Shown here: piece by piece, positions 1-8,828 of the stretch
How positions within the stretch are numbered: the stretch's first letter is position 1
Layout: the number at the start of each line of letters is the position of its first letter
DNA from: Mycobacterium sp.
Lineage (GTDB): Bacteria; Actinomycetota; Actinomycetes; Mycobacteriales; Mycobacteriaceae
Length of the DNA: 43,971 nucleotides
Reading direction: 5' to 3'
Assembly (NCBI GenBank): GCA_023264765.1
Contig: JAHFVC010000009.1
Coordinates: forward strand, 1-43,971
Program-made: the position numbers and the translations under genes
Notes under the pieces: model-generated
Told to the model about the DNA's origin: nothing
Seen by the model: the letters and a program-made list of their open reading frames with translations, nothing else
Databases searched by the model: none

Positions 1-644
1 ATGTATTTCGGTATCGGCTACGCGGTGAATCGGGTCAACTCCGATCCGGATCTGGCCGGGCTCATCATCACCGGTACCGCCGATGTGTTCGCGCCGGGCG
101 GCGATCTCGGGGGTGGTGGAGCCGACCAGTGAATGGACTTCGGATCGATGTCGATGGACTCCGTGCTGCCGTTCGACACTTTGCGAACCTCAGGCAAGCC
201 AGTGGTGTCGGCGGTCAACGGGCTGTGCCAGGGCGGGGGCTTGATGATCGCCATGTGCAATGACATGGCGGTCGTCAGCGACCACGCGACGTTCCGGATA
301 CCGGAACTGTTCAGGGGCATTGCCGACACCTACTACAGCCAGATGCTCGCTCGGGTCATCGGGCCGGTCCGCACGCGATCTCATGCTGACTGGCCGCGTC
401 GTGTCCGGCGAGGAGCCCGCCGAGTGGGGTCTGGTCGCACGGGTGGTGCCGCACGAGAGCCTGATTGATTCGGCACGCGAAATCCTTGCGCAGTGCTGCC
501 GGACAGCACCTGCCGCACGCGGCGTGGTCAAGTCCAGCCTCGACAGTTACCTGGGCCTCTACGACCGCATCGGGATGAAGTCCAGCTTGCGGGCTCCAGA
601 GGCGGCGCAAGGATTTCGGGCCTTCAAGGACCGTCGCTCCCCCA
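1..644 (+). pseudogene. enoyl-CoA hydratase/isomerase (crotonase) relic, 5' end outside window, interrupted by IS
   Basis: Frame-by-frame match to the intact crotonase at 38475-39287 (MYFGI.YAV...DPDLAGLIITGTADVFAPGGDLGGG; PVVSAVNGL.QGGGL; ATFRIPELFRGIADTYYSQMLAR.IGPVRTR). In-frame TGA at 130-132 where the paralogue has TGG, frameshift near 371-380, truncated at the IS end. Confidence 0.9.
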
Positions 645-1609
645 GGGTGTGTCTCCTAAATGGCGTGCCCACGGGATGCAGGCGCCGAGTACGACGCGGC
701 CCGGTAGGCGATAGCGAGTTTGTCGTAGCGAGTGGCCAGCCCGCGCCCTTGTTTGAGCAGTGCGAATGATCGTTCGACGAGATTGCGCTGTTTGTAGTGG
801 ATCTCGTCGAGTACCGGTGGCCGACCGCCGGCACTGCCGCGGCGTTTCCGGGCGGTGCTCTCATCGGTCTTCTGCGGAATGACCGCGGTGATCTTGCATC
901 CAACCAAAAGTCGCCGGGTGACCCCGTTGGAGTAAGCCCGATCGGCAATCACCGCATCGGGGCGCGAACGGGCCCGTCCGCGGTAGCGGCACCAAGATGT
1001 CATCGAGCACCTCGGCCAGCGTTGCGCCGACGTTGCGCTGGCCGCCGATGACCACCGCGGCCAACGGGCGGCCGCGGCCGTCGACGGCGGTGTGGATCTT
1101 GGGTTGCCAACCCGCCTCGTGACCTCCCGATGCTGTGACCTGCGGGTTCACACTCGTACAGAGGAAGATTCGTGTAATTCGACCCAGCCCCTTGTGTCCT
1201 GATCAGGTCGGGTCGTATTTGTCGCGTGCTGATGAGCCCGGTTGATAGTGGCGTCCACCGACACCGACCAGTCCAACCGACCGTCGGCGTCAGCGGTCGC
1301 CAACAACGCCATCAGCACCCGATCCGGTTCCGTGACCGGCGTAACGCCGATGCCGTTTCCACACCGTCCGCCACGGCGCGAACTCCGAACGCGGCAAGTC
1401 ACGCCACTGAATCCCGGTGCGGTACCGATATACGAAGCCTTCGATCACGCGCCGGTCATCACCGAACGGACTACCGCGACGCGCTCATTAGAGGGCAGTA
1501 ACCCCGAAATCAACTCCCACTGAGCATCATTGAAGAACCGATACCGCGAGGCCGTAGACACCCCAACAGCATCGCCTCGACACCGACACCCATTTGAGAT
1601 ACACGCCCT
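645..1609 (-). mobile_element. degenerate IS5-family insertion sequence (two-frame DDE transposase, multiple frameshifts)
   Basis: Minus-strand pieces RYRFFNDAQWELISGLLPSN, RVLMALLATADADGRLDWSVSVDATINRAHQHATN, ASGGHEAGWQPKIHTAVDGRGRPLAAVV, KTDESTARKRRGSAGGRPPVLDEIHYKQRNLVERSFALLKQGRGLATRYDKLA. Imperfect terminal inverted repeats: AGGGTGTGTCTCCTAAATGG (644-663) vs CCATTTGAGATACACGCCCT (1590-1609), 16/20 by hand. Confidence 0.82.
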
Positions 1610-1769
1610 AGGTGCCGCATCCGCAATACCATCCACGCGCTCGTCGAAACAACGCGTCCCATATCTTGGCCCGGGCACTACCGGCTTCAAGTCGAAACGC
1701 TCATGGCCAGGCCCGGTCAGTGTTCAGAGCGGAGGCAATCCTGGGGTCCACACTGCGTCGAGGCTTGCG

Positions 1770-3137
1770 TCATCTCAGCACAGCGACCGGTCCGTTCGGA
1801 TCCAGCGGTGCGCAACTGTCATGACCGACGGTTGTCGAGCAATGCGCCGCGGGAAGCACCGGCCGGTACCCCGGGGGCGTACCACCGTCGCGGATGATCT
1901 GGTTGTAGGTTTGCACGGCATCGGTAGGCATGCGCTTCAATGCCGGATCCCGCAATGCGTCGACGGTGTACAGGCCGAATCGTGGCTGGTAGCTTCCCCA
2001 TTCGTAGTTGTCGACCAGCGACCAGTAGTTGTATCCGATGATCGGGATGCCGTCGGATTTGGCCCGCTGCAGCCAGAACACGGTGTCGGAGAGGTACTGC
2101 GAGCGGGTCACCCGATCGGCTCGCGGTTTGCCGTTGTCTGTGACCATCCCGTTCTCGACAACGTAGATGGGCAGACCCGGATAGCGTTGCGCGTAATGGC
2201 GTGCCACGTAGTAGATGTCCTCGGGCTGCATTTTGATGTTCCATCGCTCGATCAAGCTCTGGGCCGATGCCGGGTTGTCCTGAGCCGTTCCGGTGTAGTA
2301 GTCGAACCCCAGGTAGTCGAGACTATCCTTGACGCGATCGAAGAACGACCATTCGCTGTGCTTGGCCTCGGAGCCGGCCAGCTGAGCCAAAACATCGGGC
2401 GAGATGTAGGCCTCGTTGGTCGTGACTTTGGCGCCTGGATCGGCGTCGTGGGCCGCGCGGTACACTCCCCGGTGAGCCTCAGCCACCCGATCGAGGAACT
2501 TATCGAATTCGCCGTTTTGAATCGCGCCGGTCCGCACCTCCATCGCTCCGAAGACTACTGGTTCGTTGATGCTCACCCACAGAACACCCTGTCCCGCATA
2601 GCGTTTCGTGATCGCCCCAGCGAATTCTTCAAACAGTCCGATGTTGTTCACGAACCCGCCCCGGTCGGCGACCCACCCGGGATACACCCAGTGCATCAGC
2701 GTGATCATCGGCGTCATACCGTACTTGCGCAGCGTTGCCATCACATCGTCGTAGTAGGCAAGCTCCCGCTCATCCCACTTCCCCGGCTCGGGCATCACCC
2801 GCGCCCATTCCACTCCGAATCGGAAAGTGTTGATGCCCATGGCATGGGCATTGGCGATGTCTTCGTGGTAGCGGTGCCGGAAATCAACCGCTTTGCGGTA
2901 CGGCTCAACTGTGCCGGTGCCGAGTGGATCGCGTTGCGTTGGCTTGCCTGCAGCGCGTTCGACATATCTACGCCAATTGCTATCGGGCGCAACACCTTCA
3001 ACCTGATACCCGGCGGTCGCAGTCCCCCAGTAGAAGCCGCGATCCGACCGTGAGCCGCCGACAGCCCCGTCTTGCGGCGAACTACACGCCGACAGACCGA
3101 AGGTGAAGGCAGAAGCGAGCACCAAGAGATTTATCAT
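1770..3137 (-). CDS. glycoside hydrolase family 1 (beta-glucosidase-like) putative lipoprotein
   Basis: Acid/base motif SINEPV, nucleophile motif IYVVENG, GYNYWSLVDNYEWGSY near the C terminus; signal peptide with lipobox-like FGLSAC if started at MINLLVLASAFTFGLSAC (3137; ORF opens at 3182). Confidence 0.88.
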   Translation of the reverse strand: MINLLVLASAFTFGLSACSSPQDGAVGGSRSDRGFYWGTATAGYQVEGVAPDSNWRRYVERAAGKPTQRDPLGTGTVEPYRKAVDFRHRYHEDIANAHAMGINTFRFGVEWARVMPEPGKWDERELAYYDDVMATLRKYGMTPMITLMHWVYPGWVADRGGFVNNIGLFEEFAGAITKRYAGQGVLWVSINEPVVFGAMEVRTGAIQNGEFDKFLDRVAEAHRGVYRAAHDADPGAKVTTNEAYISPDVLAQLAGSEAKHSEWSFFDRVKDSLDYLGFDYYTGTAQDNPASAQSLIERWNIKMQPEDIYYVARHYAQRYPGLPIYVVENGMVTDNGKPRADRVTRSQYLSDTVFWLQRAKSDGIPIIGYNYWSLVDNYEWGSYQPRFGLYTVDALRDPALKRMPTDAVQTYNQIIRDGGTPPGYRPVLPAAHCSTTVGHDSCAPLDPNGPVAVLR

Positions 3138-3174
3138 CGACTTCACTTCAAAACCATACACTGCTCTGTTTGTC

Positions 3175-3756
3175 TTAGGCAAGGAGCCTCTGCCACACCG
3201 CGCGGACGTGGTCGCCCATGTCGATGGACGGGTCGGACATCCATTGGATATGGATGCCGTCAGCCGCCGAAATCAGTGCGGTAGCGGCGAAATGAGCATC
3301 GACATGCGATGGTATGGTCCCGCAGGGCTGCCGCCGTGTGATGTATTCGGCGATCACACCGCGGATGTTGTCGTACCGCTCCCGCAAATACGTCGCGGCC
3401 GGATGAGAGGGATCGACGGCGGCGGCCGCCGCCAATGACAGATAGACGGTCCCTGATCCTGGCTTTCTGGCTTTGTCCGCCATCACTTGGGCCAGTGCTT
3501 CACCGGGGTCGATATCGGCTGCCGAATTCCGGTACCACTCGCCGAGTTTGGCGTCATCGTCGCGCTGTAGCTCGGTGAGCAGTACATCGCGGGTCGGGAA
3601 GTAGTGCATCAGGCCGGCGAGGCTTATGTTGGCTTCCTTCGCGATTGCCCTCATCGACGCGCCGGCCTCTCCGTCGCGTTCGAGGAGCGCAAGTGCGGCG
3701 AATTTGATCTCGGCACATTTGGCCTTCCCTTTGGGGTACCGTCCTGCAGTTGACAT
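3175..3756 (-). CDS. TetR/AcrR family transcriptional regulator
   Basis: N-terminal HTH (ALALLERDGEAGASMRAIAKEANISLAGLMHYFPTRDVLLTEL) plus C-terminal TetR-like domain; immediately upstream of the GH1 gene. Confidence 0.88.
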   Translation of the reverse strand: MSTAGRYPKGKAKCAEIKFAALALLERDGEAGASMRAIAKEANISLAGLMHYFPTRDVLLTELQRDDDAKLGEWYRNSAADIDPGEALAQVMADKARKPGSGTVYLSLAAAAAVDPSHPAATYLRERYDNIRGVIAEYITRRQPCGTIPSHVDAHFAATALISAADGIHIQWMSDPSIDMGDHVRAVWQRLLA

Positions 3757-3849
3757 GGCCAGAGGCTAGCCGACCGAAACATCAGTCCAGCACAGGATGA
3801 GGCTGGCGAACGTTTCGTCTCGACGAACATCGATCCGGCCGTACCGCTG

Positions 3850-4135
3850 CCAGCTCGATCCACCGCGGCCGAGGCCGTGATGGATGCGGATGTCGTGATT
3901 CTGTCCATCCCGCTCAACCGCCTTTAGGGGGTCGCGCCGCTGTTCACCGTTGTGCCAGCCGAGACCGTTGTCATAGACGCCTCGAACTACTACCCGGCGC
4001 GCGACAGCCGGATCAAGGCCATCGAAGGTGTTCAGGTCGAGAGCCTTTGGGTAAAAGAACAGTTGAGCCGCCCAGTGGTCAAGGCTTGGAACGCGGTCGG
4101 TTCGGACTCCTTCGCGCGCGAAGACAACCCGCCGC
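3850..4135 (+). pseudogene. NADPH-dependent F420 reductase-like (NAD(P)-binding) relic
   Basis: TAAEAVMDADVVILSIPLNRL*GVAPLFTVVPAETVVIDASNYYPARDSRIKAIEGVQVESLWVKEQLSRPVVKAWNAVGSDSFAREDNPP aligns with the intact protein at 20318-21064; in-frame TAG at 3925-3927; both ends missing. Confidence 0.85.
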
Positions 4136-4394
4136 TAGCTGGGTGCATCCCGAACTGCAGCTGGCAGGTCTGCTCTGAATCACCAACGCAGTTGGATGGA
4201 TACACCATCATCCCACCGTGGAATCCAACCAATGGTGCACCACGCTGGGGGCCTCTCGCAGCCTTGCAGCCATGTCAGCGGCTGTAGCGACACGGACGCG
4301 CCACGAACATCCTCACGGTCCGCGATCTTGAGCGGATGAATTCTCGCGGGTCAGGAGTCAACCTGACCGGGGTGTAGCCCCTCTGGCGTATTGT

Positions 4395-5198
4395 TCAGAT
4401 CCTTGGAGGGCGATCTTCGAGGTTGTCGGCTACCAGAAGTAGAAGATCGTCGAGGCGCCTTGCAAGGTTCCACCCGGCATAGCCGGCAAAGTGGACTACC
4501 AGTTCCTCTAGCTCGCGGCGGGTCATGTCCTTCTGGCTGAGGGCAGCTCGCAGATGTTCGATCGCCTCCTCGTCGATGGCGGTCGACGCGGCGCCGCAGA
4601 TGCTGATGATGCGACGGTCTCGGCGGGTGAGATGCCGCTGCCGACTCCAGACTTCGCCGTACAGGTAATCCAGACAGGCGAGGCTTCGAAAAGGAGTAGA
4701 TGCTGTCGGTGGCGCGGTTCCGTGGATCTGCTCATAGACCGCGGCGCCGCGTTGCCGCCGGGAGTGGTCGTCTGTAGGTCCGGCCGACAGCTCGAAGTCC
4801 GGCGGGGTCAACTCGCCACCGTCCTCCTGAGTGATCTTGAAATTCGCCGCCATTCCATATGCTTGCATCACAGAGGCCTTGGGGCAGCCGAGCTGCGTGG
4901 CGAAATGGAGCACGAACTCGTCGAATTCGCTGTAGGTAATGTCGCCACTCTTCAAAGCCGCATAGATGTGCGTCTCGATCGCCGGAAGCGCGCCTGCCGC
5001 TCCGACACAGGTCAGCGTAATCCAGCGGCGATCTCTGGGCGTGAGGACACCACGGCGCCAGAGTTCACCGAAAACGAAGTTGAGTACCCCGGATTCGATG
5101 AAGGCGCCGACGGGCTCCAGACTAATGACTTGCATGATGCGCTCGTACTCGGATCGGGCGACCGCGTGGCGCTCCTCGCGAGACAACCATTCGGCCAT
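4395..5198 (-). CDS. tandem carboxymuconolactone decarboxylase (CMD)-like protein
   Basis: Two repeats of the CMD pattern: RDRRWITLTCVGAAGALPAIETHIYAALKSGDITYSEFDEFVLHFATQLGCPKA and RDRRIISICGAAS...EEAIEHLRAALSQKDMTRRELEELVVHFAGYAGW. Confidence 0.85.
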   Translation of the reverse strand: MAEWLSREERHAVARSEYERIMQVISLEPVGAFIESGVLNFVFGELWRRGVLTPRDRRWITLTCVGAAGALPAIETHIYAALKSGDITYSEFDEFVLHFATQLGCPKASVMQAYGMAANFKITQEDGGELTPPDFELSAGPTDDHSRRQRGAAVYEQIHGTAPPTASTPFRSLACLDYLYGEVWSRQRHLTRRDRRIISICGAASTAIDEEAIEHLRAALSQKDMTRRELEELVVHFAGYAGWNLARRLDDLLLLVADNLEDRPPRI

Positions 5199-5229
5199 GA
5201 GACTCCTTCTTCCGCAGTCACAGCTGTGC

Positions 5230-5523
5230 TCATAAGCGCGCAGCCCAGTTCGCTATCGCGGGACCTGCCCCGTCGGCGGCGTCTTGCGCTTCTACAGAGA
5301 CCGGAGCTTCGAGAAACCCGACTATCCCGTCGAGCAGGCTGGCGACTTCAACGGCGAACAACATGCCTTTGGAGCCGACATGGTATTGGTCGACGGAGTT
5401 GTTTGCGTTGCCGGCGGCGGCAGCGATCTTGCGTAGCGACACCCCATCGAGGCCATGCTCGGCGAACAACCGCTCGGCGGGGCGCACGATCTGTTCCTTC
5501 GTCGACGGCGCGACCACAGGCAT
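5230..5523 (-). CDS. TetR-type regulator with internal deletion (HTH fused to the C-terminal tail; may be non-functional)
   Basis: 97 aa: HTH AERLFAEHGLDGVSLRKIAAAAGNANNSVDQYHVGSKG joined to ASLLDGIVGFLEAPVSVEAQ; the paralogue at 7323-8012 has about 115 extra residues between these blocks. Confidence 0.8.
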   Translation of the reverse strand: MPVVAPSTKEQIVRPAERLFAEHGLDGVSLRKIAAAAGNANNSVDQYHVGSKGMLFAVEVASLLDGIVGFLEAPVSVEAQDAADGAGPAIANWAARL

Positions 5524-5562
5524 GAGCCGATCGAATCACCCTGGATTTGTGAAGTCAACTGC

Positions 5563-5574
5563 CTTAGAGTTCAG
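5563..5574. promoter_or_regulatory. candidate TetR operator half, motif CTTAGAGTTCAG
   Basis: Identical 12-mer at 8052-8063; both lie between a TetR gene and a divergent gene. Confidence 0.5.
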
Positions 5575-5593
5575 CTATCCGACTTAGAGGACA

Positions 5594-6037
5594 ATGGTGC
5601 ACAGCGACGACATACAAAAGATCAAGAACCTGGTGTACACATACTCCGAACTGCTCGACACCGGCGACCTTGACGGGCTTGGCCGGCTGTTCGCACACGC
5701 GGTGGTGCGAATGGCGGGTTCTGACAACGAGTTGCGTGGAGCCGACGCGGTACGCGGGCTCATCGCGCAGACGGTGCAGCTCTACGACGGCATCCCCAGG
5801 ACCAAACATGTGACCACAAATCTGATCGTGGAGACAGACCCCAGGGGTGTAACCGCATCAACGCGGTCATATTATGTTGCACTACAGAGTCTTTCGTCGA
5901 CTTCACTGCAGCCCATCCTGGCCGGCCGATGGCACGACCGGTTCGAGAAGGTCAACGGCGATTGGCGTTTCGTCGAGCGAACAATCTACAACGATCTTGT
6001 CGGCGATATCAGTCGTCACATCAAGGGCGGCACCTGA
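5594..6037 (+). CDS. SnoaL-like / NTF2-fold protein
   Basis: IKNLVYTYSELLDTGDLDGLGRLFAHA...GADAVRGLI...TKHVTTNLIVE...GRWHDRFEKVNGDWRFVERTI pattern typical of SnoaL-like domains; TGA overlaps the next ATG. Confidence 0.85.
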   Translation: MVHSDDIQKIKNLVYTYSELLDTGDLDGLGRLFAHAVVRMAGSDNELRGADAVRGLIAQTVQLYDGIPRTKHVTTNLIVETDPRGVTASTRSYYVALQSLSSTSLQPILAGRWHDRFEKVNGDWRFVERTIYNDLVGDISRHIKGGT

Positions 6038-6873
6038 TGACATCGGTCGGGATCGTCACCGGCGCGGGCCGCGGGATGGGCAGAGCCTGCGCCGCGCGTC
6101 TGATGGGGACGGTCGACGTGCTGCTACTGGTCGACCGGGACGAACGTGCGCTTGAGGCCGCAGCATCTCCGCCCGGCACAACGCCGACTACCGTTGTCCC
6201 GTTCCCGCTCGACATCACCGACTCGGCCGGACTCGAGCATTTGGCCAAACGAGTGAACGAACTCGGGCCCTTACGCGCGGTTGCTCACGCCGCGGGGATC
6301 TCCCCGACCATGGCGCAGTGGCAACAGGTTCTCGAAATCGACCTCGTCGGCACCGCCCGGCTTCTCAAAGCCGTGGGGCCGGCGGTGGGAAACGGTACCG
6401 CGATCGTGTGCTTCTCATCGATCGCCGCTGCGTTCGTAGCCGATGTCGACCCTGCCATCGACGCCGCACTCGACGACCCTCTTCACCCCGACTTCTTCGA
6501 ACGATTGGATGCCGCAGTGGGACTGGGGTCGAAGGAGTCGGGTGCAGCTTATGCCTGGGCCAAGCGCGGCGTTCAGCGACTCGTACAGCGCGAGGCCGTT
6601 CGGCTCGGGCGCCGCGGCGCCCGAATCTGCGCTGTCTCGCCGGGAATCATCGACACCCCGATGGGACGCCAAGAGGCAAACGCCCGCCCAGTCAACAACT
6701 ATCTCTGCGAGCAGACGCCGATGGGTCGCGAAGGACATGCTGACGAAGTCGCCGCAGTGGTCGCATTCCTGCTCTCAGACGCCGCCAGCTTCGTCAGCGG
6801 CATTGACCTCACAGTAGATGGCGGCCTGGTCGCCGCCCTTCGCGCCGGTGCCGTCGACGGAGCACGGGCGTAG
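6037..6873 (+). CDS. short-chain dehydrogenase/reductase (SDR)
   Basis: IVTGAGRGMGRACAARL (Rossmann TGxxxGxG), AHAAG, YAWAKRGVQRL (YxxxK), VSPGIIDTPMG, FLLSDAASFVSGIDLTVDGG; ATGA overlap with the SnoaL gene. Confidence 0.92.
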   Translation: MTSVGIVTGAGRGMGRACAARLMGTVDVLLLVDRDERALEAAASPPGTTPTTVVPFPLDITDSAGLEHLAKRVNELGPLRAVAHAAGISPTMAQWQQVLEIDLVGTARLLKAVGPAVGNGTAIVCFSSIAAAFVADVDPAIDAALDDPLHPDFFERLDAAVGLGSKESGAAYAWAKRGVQRLVQREAVRLGRRGARICAVSPGIIDTPMGRQEANARPVNNYLCEQTPMGREGHADEVAAVVAFLLSDAASFVSGIDLTVDGGLVAALRAGAVDGARA

Positions 6874-7322
6874 GCCTCGTCCCGCCAAGTCACTTCCGTA
6901 AAACCCGTTGAATCCCGGAGAATTTCGAAGCGCTCCAGCGTCAAGCCGACGCGGAGCTACCCGTCGTCATCGATCGGGCAGGACCTCATGCACAGGTGGG
7001 CATACACCTATGCGCGGGTCTCGGTCTACCAGCCAATGATCATTTCCTCGTGCGGGAATCCCGCTTCTCTTCAACCAATTCCCGACCAACGACAGTGCGG
7101 GCGTCTCACGCAAGTGTCAGACATTCGACATCGAGGCTGGCGCCGCAGAGGGTGTAAATGAGGTTCTCCAACCACTTCGGGACGTCCGGCCATGCGCTGA
7201 CGATATAGTCGCACTCCTCGGCGATCCCCGAGCGAAGTCGCGTTCTGCTTCGTGTCAGGCACCTTCGCCATTACCGTATCCGATCGATCCTTCAGCTCAC
7301 GGCGGGTTGCCGACTGCCCACT

Positions 7323-8012
7323 TCACGGCATCACCCTCAAATTGGGACGTTCCTGCTTGGCCCCTTTGAGCGCCGCGAGTGTTTCTGGAGAGGGCGGCGC
7401 AGCGAGCAGTGCAACCACGCCGTCCAGGAATGCGCTGACGTGAAGTGCATATGAACTGGTAGCCGTCCCAAACGTCAAGGCGCGATGGCGATCAGCGCAG
7501 GCGTGCACGCACATTGCGGAGACTTGATGAATACGATTGTCCCTCACTGGTTGTGGCACATGGTCAATCAGTGCGCCCACCCGGTCGACATAATCCTGGT
7601 GGGATTCCTCGTGCTCCGCGGGCAGCGTGGCGAGCGGACTAATTGTGGAGTCATAGCGCAAGAGCTGCTCGAGGAACGGTAGATAGAAACAGTTTTCGTC
7701 CTCGGCTAGCTCAATCAAGGGCAGCAGATGTGCCTCGACAACCTGCCGCAGATCGTCGATGGACGCACGTGCTCGCAGCAGCCGCCGACGGCGGGTGAGG
7801 TAGTCCAGGCGGTTCGACAGGATGGCCTCAATCAGACCCTGCTTCGAGCCAAAGTGATATTGCACGGCCGACTTATTGGCTGTACCCGCCTCGGTTCCGA
7901 TCTGGCGCAGCGGCACACCATCGAGTCCCCGCTGCGCAAAGAGCCGCTCCGCAGTGAGCACGAGTTGCTGTTTAGGCGACGACCCAACAGGAACAGGCAT
8001 CAACTCAGGCAT
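7323..8012 (-). CDS. TetR/AcrR family regulator
   Basis: MPELMPVPVGSSPKQQLVLTAERLFAQRGLDGVPLRQIGTEAGTANKSAVQYHFGSKQGLIEAIL; ORF opens at 8309 but the likely start is at 8012. Confidence 0.88.
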   Translation of the reverse strand: MPELMPVPVGSSPKQQLVLTAERLFAQRGLDGVPLRQIGTEAGTANKSAVQYHFGSKQGLIEAILSNRLDYLTRRRRLLRARASIDDLRQVVEAHLLPLIELAEDENCFYLPFLEQLLRYDSTISPLATLPAEHEESHQDYVDRVGALIDHVPQPVRDNRIHQVSAMCVHACADRHRALTFGTATSSYALHVSAFLDGVVALLAAPPSPETLAALKGAKQERPNLRVMP

Positions 8013-8051
8013 ACAACCAGGATCCCATACTGGACAGATTAAGTCTGTCGA

Positions 8052-8069
8052 CTTAGAGTTCAGTCTAAT
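8052..8069. promoter_or_regulatory. candidate TetR operator CTTAGAGTTCAGTCTAAT
   Basis: Contains inverted repeat TTAGA-GTTCAG-TCTAA and the 12-mer shared with 5563-5574; lies in the divergent TetR/CMD intergenic region. Confidence 0.5.
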
Positions 8070-8087
8070 GACTGTACGGATGACATT

Positions 8088-8825
8088 ATGAACGGTCCGG
8101 CGGAACCGGCCTTCCTGGACGTGATGGTTGCCGATCCCGAATTCGGACCTGTTTGGGAGCGACCGGGCCTGGGCCGGCGCGACCGTAGAATCGTGACATT
8201 GACGTGCGTATGCGCCAACGAAAGCGTTGAGCAGATAGACGCACATATGTATGCCGCACTGGCCAGCGGCGACGTCGACTACGACGAACTGCTGGAATTC
8301 GTTCTTCACTTCGCGGTCTACTGCGGGTGGCCGAGGGCCTCTCTGGCCGAGGGTGCGGCGCGCTCACAGTTCGCGCGACTCGCCGCAGAACGGAAGCAAT
8401 CCGTTCCACCACGACCCGAGCTGTCGCCCGACTCGCTCGGGCCCAACGACCACGAACAGCGACTCGAGGATGGCGAACGCTGTTTCGTCGCCATCAACCT
8501 TTTGCCCTCACCGCCACGTGATTCACCGTACTTTCAGGCGGGCATCCTCGCCTTCGTATTCGGTCATGTATGGCAACGGCCCAACCTCGGACTCCGCGAG
8601 CGACGCCTGATCACCATCGCAGCGGTCGGCATCTCGGAAGCGCTCGGCCCGATTTACTCCCACGTCGGATCGGCGCTCGAGTCAGGCGACATCAGCCGAT
8701 CAGAGATGGACGAAGTGATCCTGCAGTTTTCCGCTTACAGCGGGTTACCCAAAGGCCGCCTGCTGCAGAAGGCCGCCGACGAGTCATGGGCACGCATCAA
8801 GCCCGCAGACACCAGAGGAGATTGA
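8088..8825 (+). CDS. tandem carboxymuconolactone decarboxylase (CMD)-like protein
   Basis: RDRRIVTLTCVCANESVEQIDAHMYAALASGDVDYDELLEFVLHFAVYCGWPRA and RERRLITIAAVGISEALGPIYSHVGSALESGDISRSEMDEVILQFSAYSGLPKG; paralogue of 4395-5198. Confidence 0.85.
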   Translation: MNGPAEPAFLDVMVADPEFGPVWERPGLGRRDRRIVTLTCVCANESVEQIDAHMYAALASGDVDYDELLEFVLHFAVYCGWPRASLAEGAARSQFARLAAERKQSVPPRPELSPDSLGPNDHEQRLEDGERCFVAINLLPSPPRDSPYFQAGILAFVFGHVWQRPNLGLRERRLITIAAVGISEALGPIYSHVGSALESGDISRSEMDEVILQFSAYSGLPKGRLLQKAADESWARIKPADTRGD

Positions 8826-8828
8826 CGA

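Noticed and set aside
1530-3053. 507-aa plus-strand ORF
   Set aside because: Antisense to the GH1 gene, which has complete catalytic motifs; the plus-strand reading is a high-GC artefact.
4554-5525. 323-aa plus-strand ORF
   Set aside because: Antisense to the CMD gene and short TetR; Arg-rich shadow frame.
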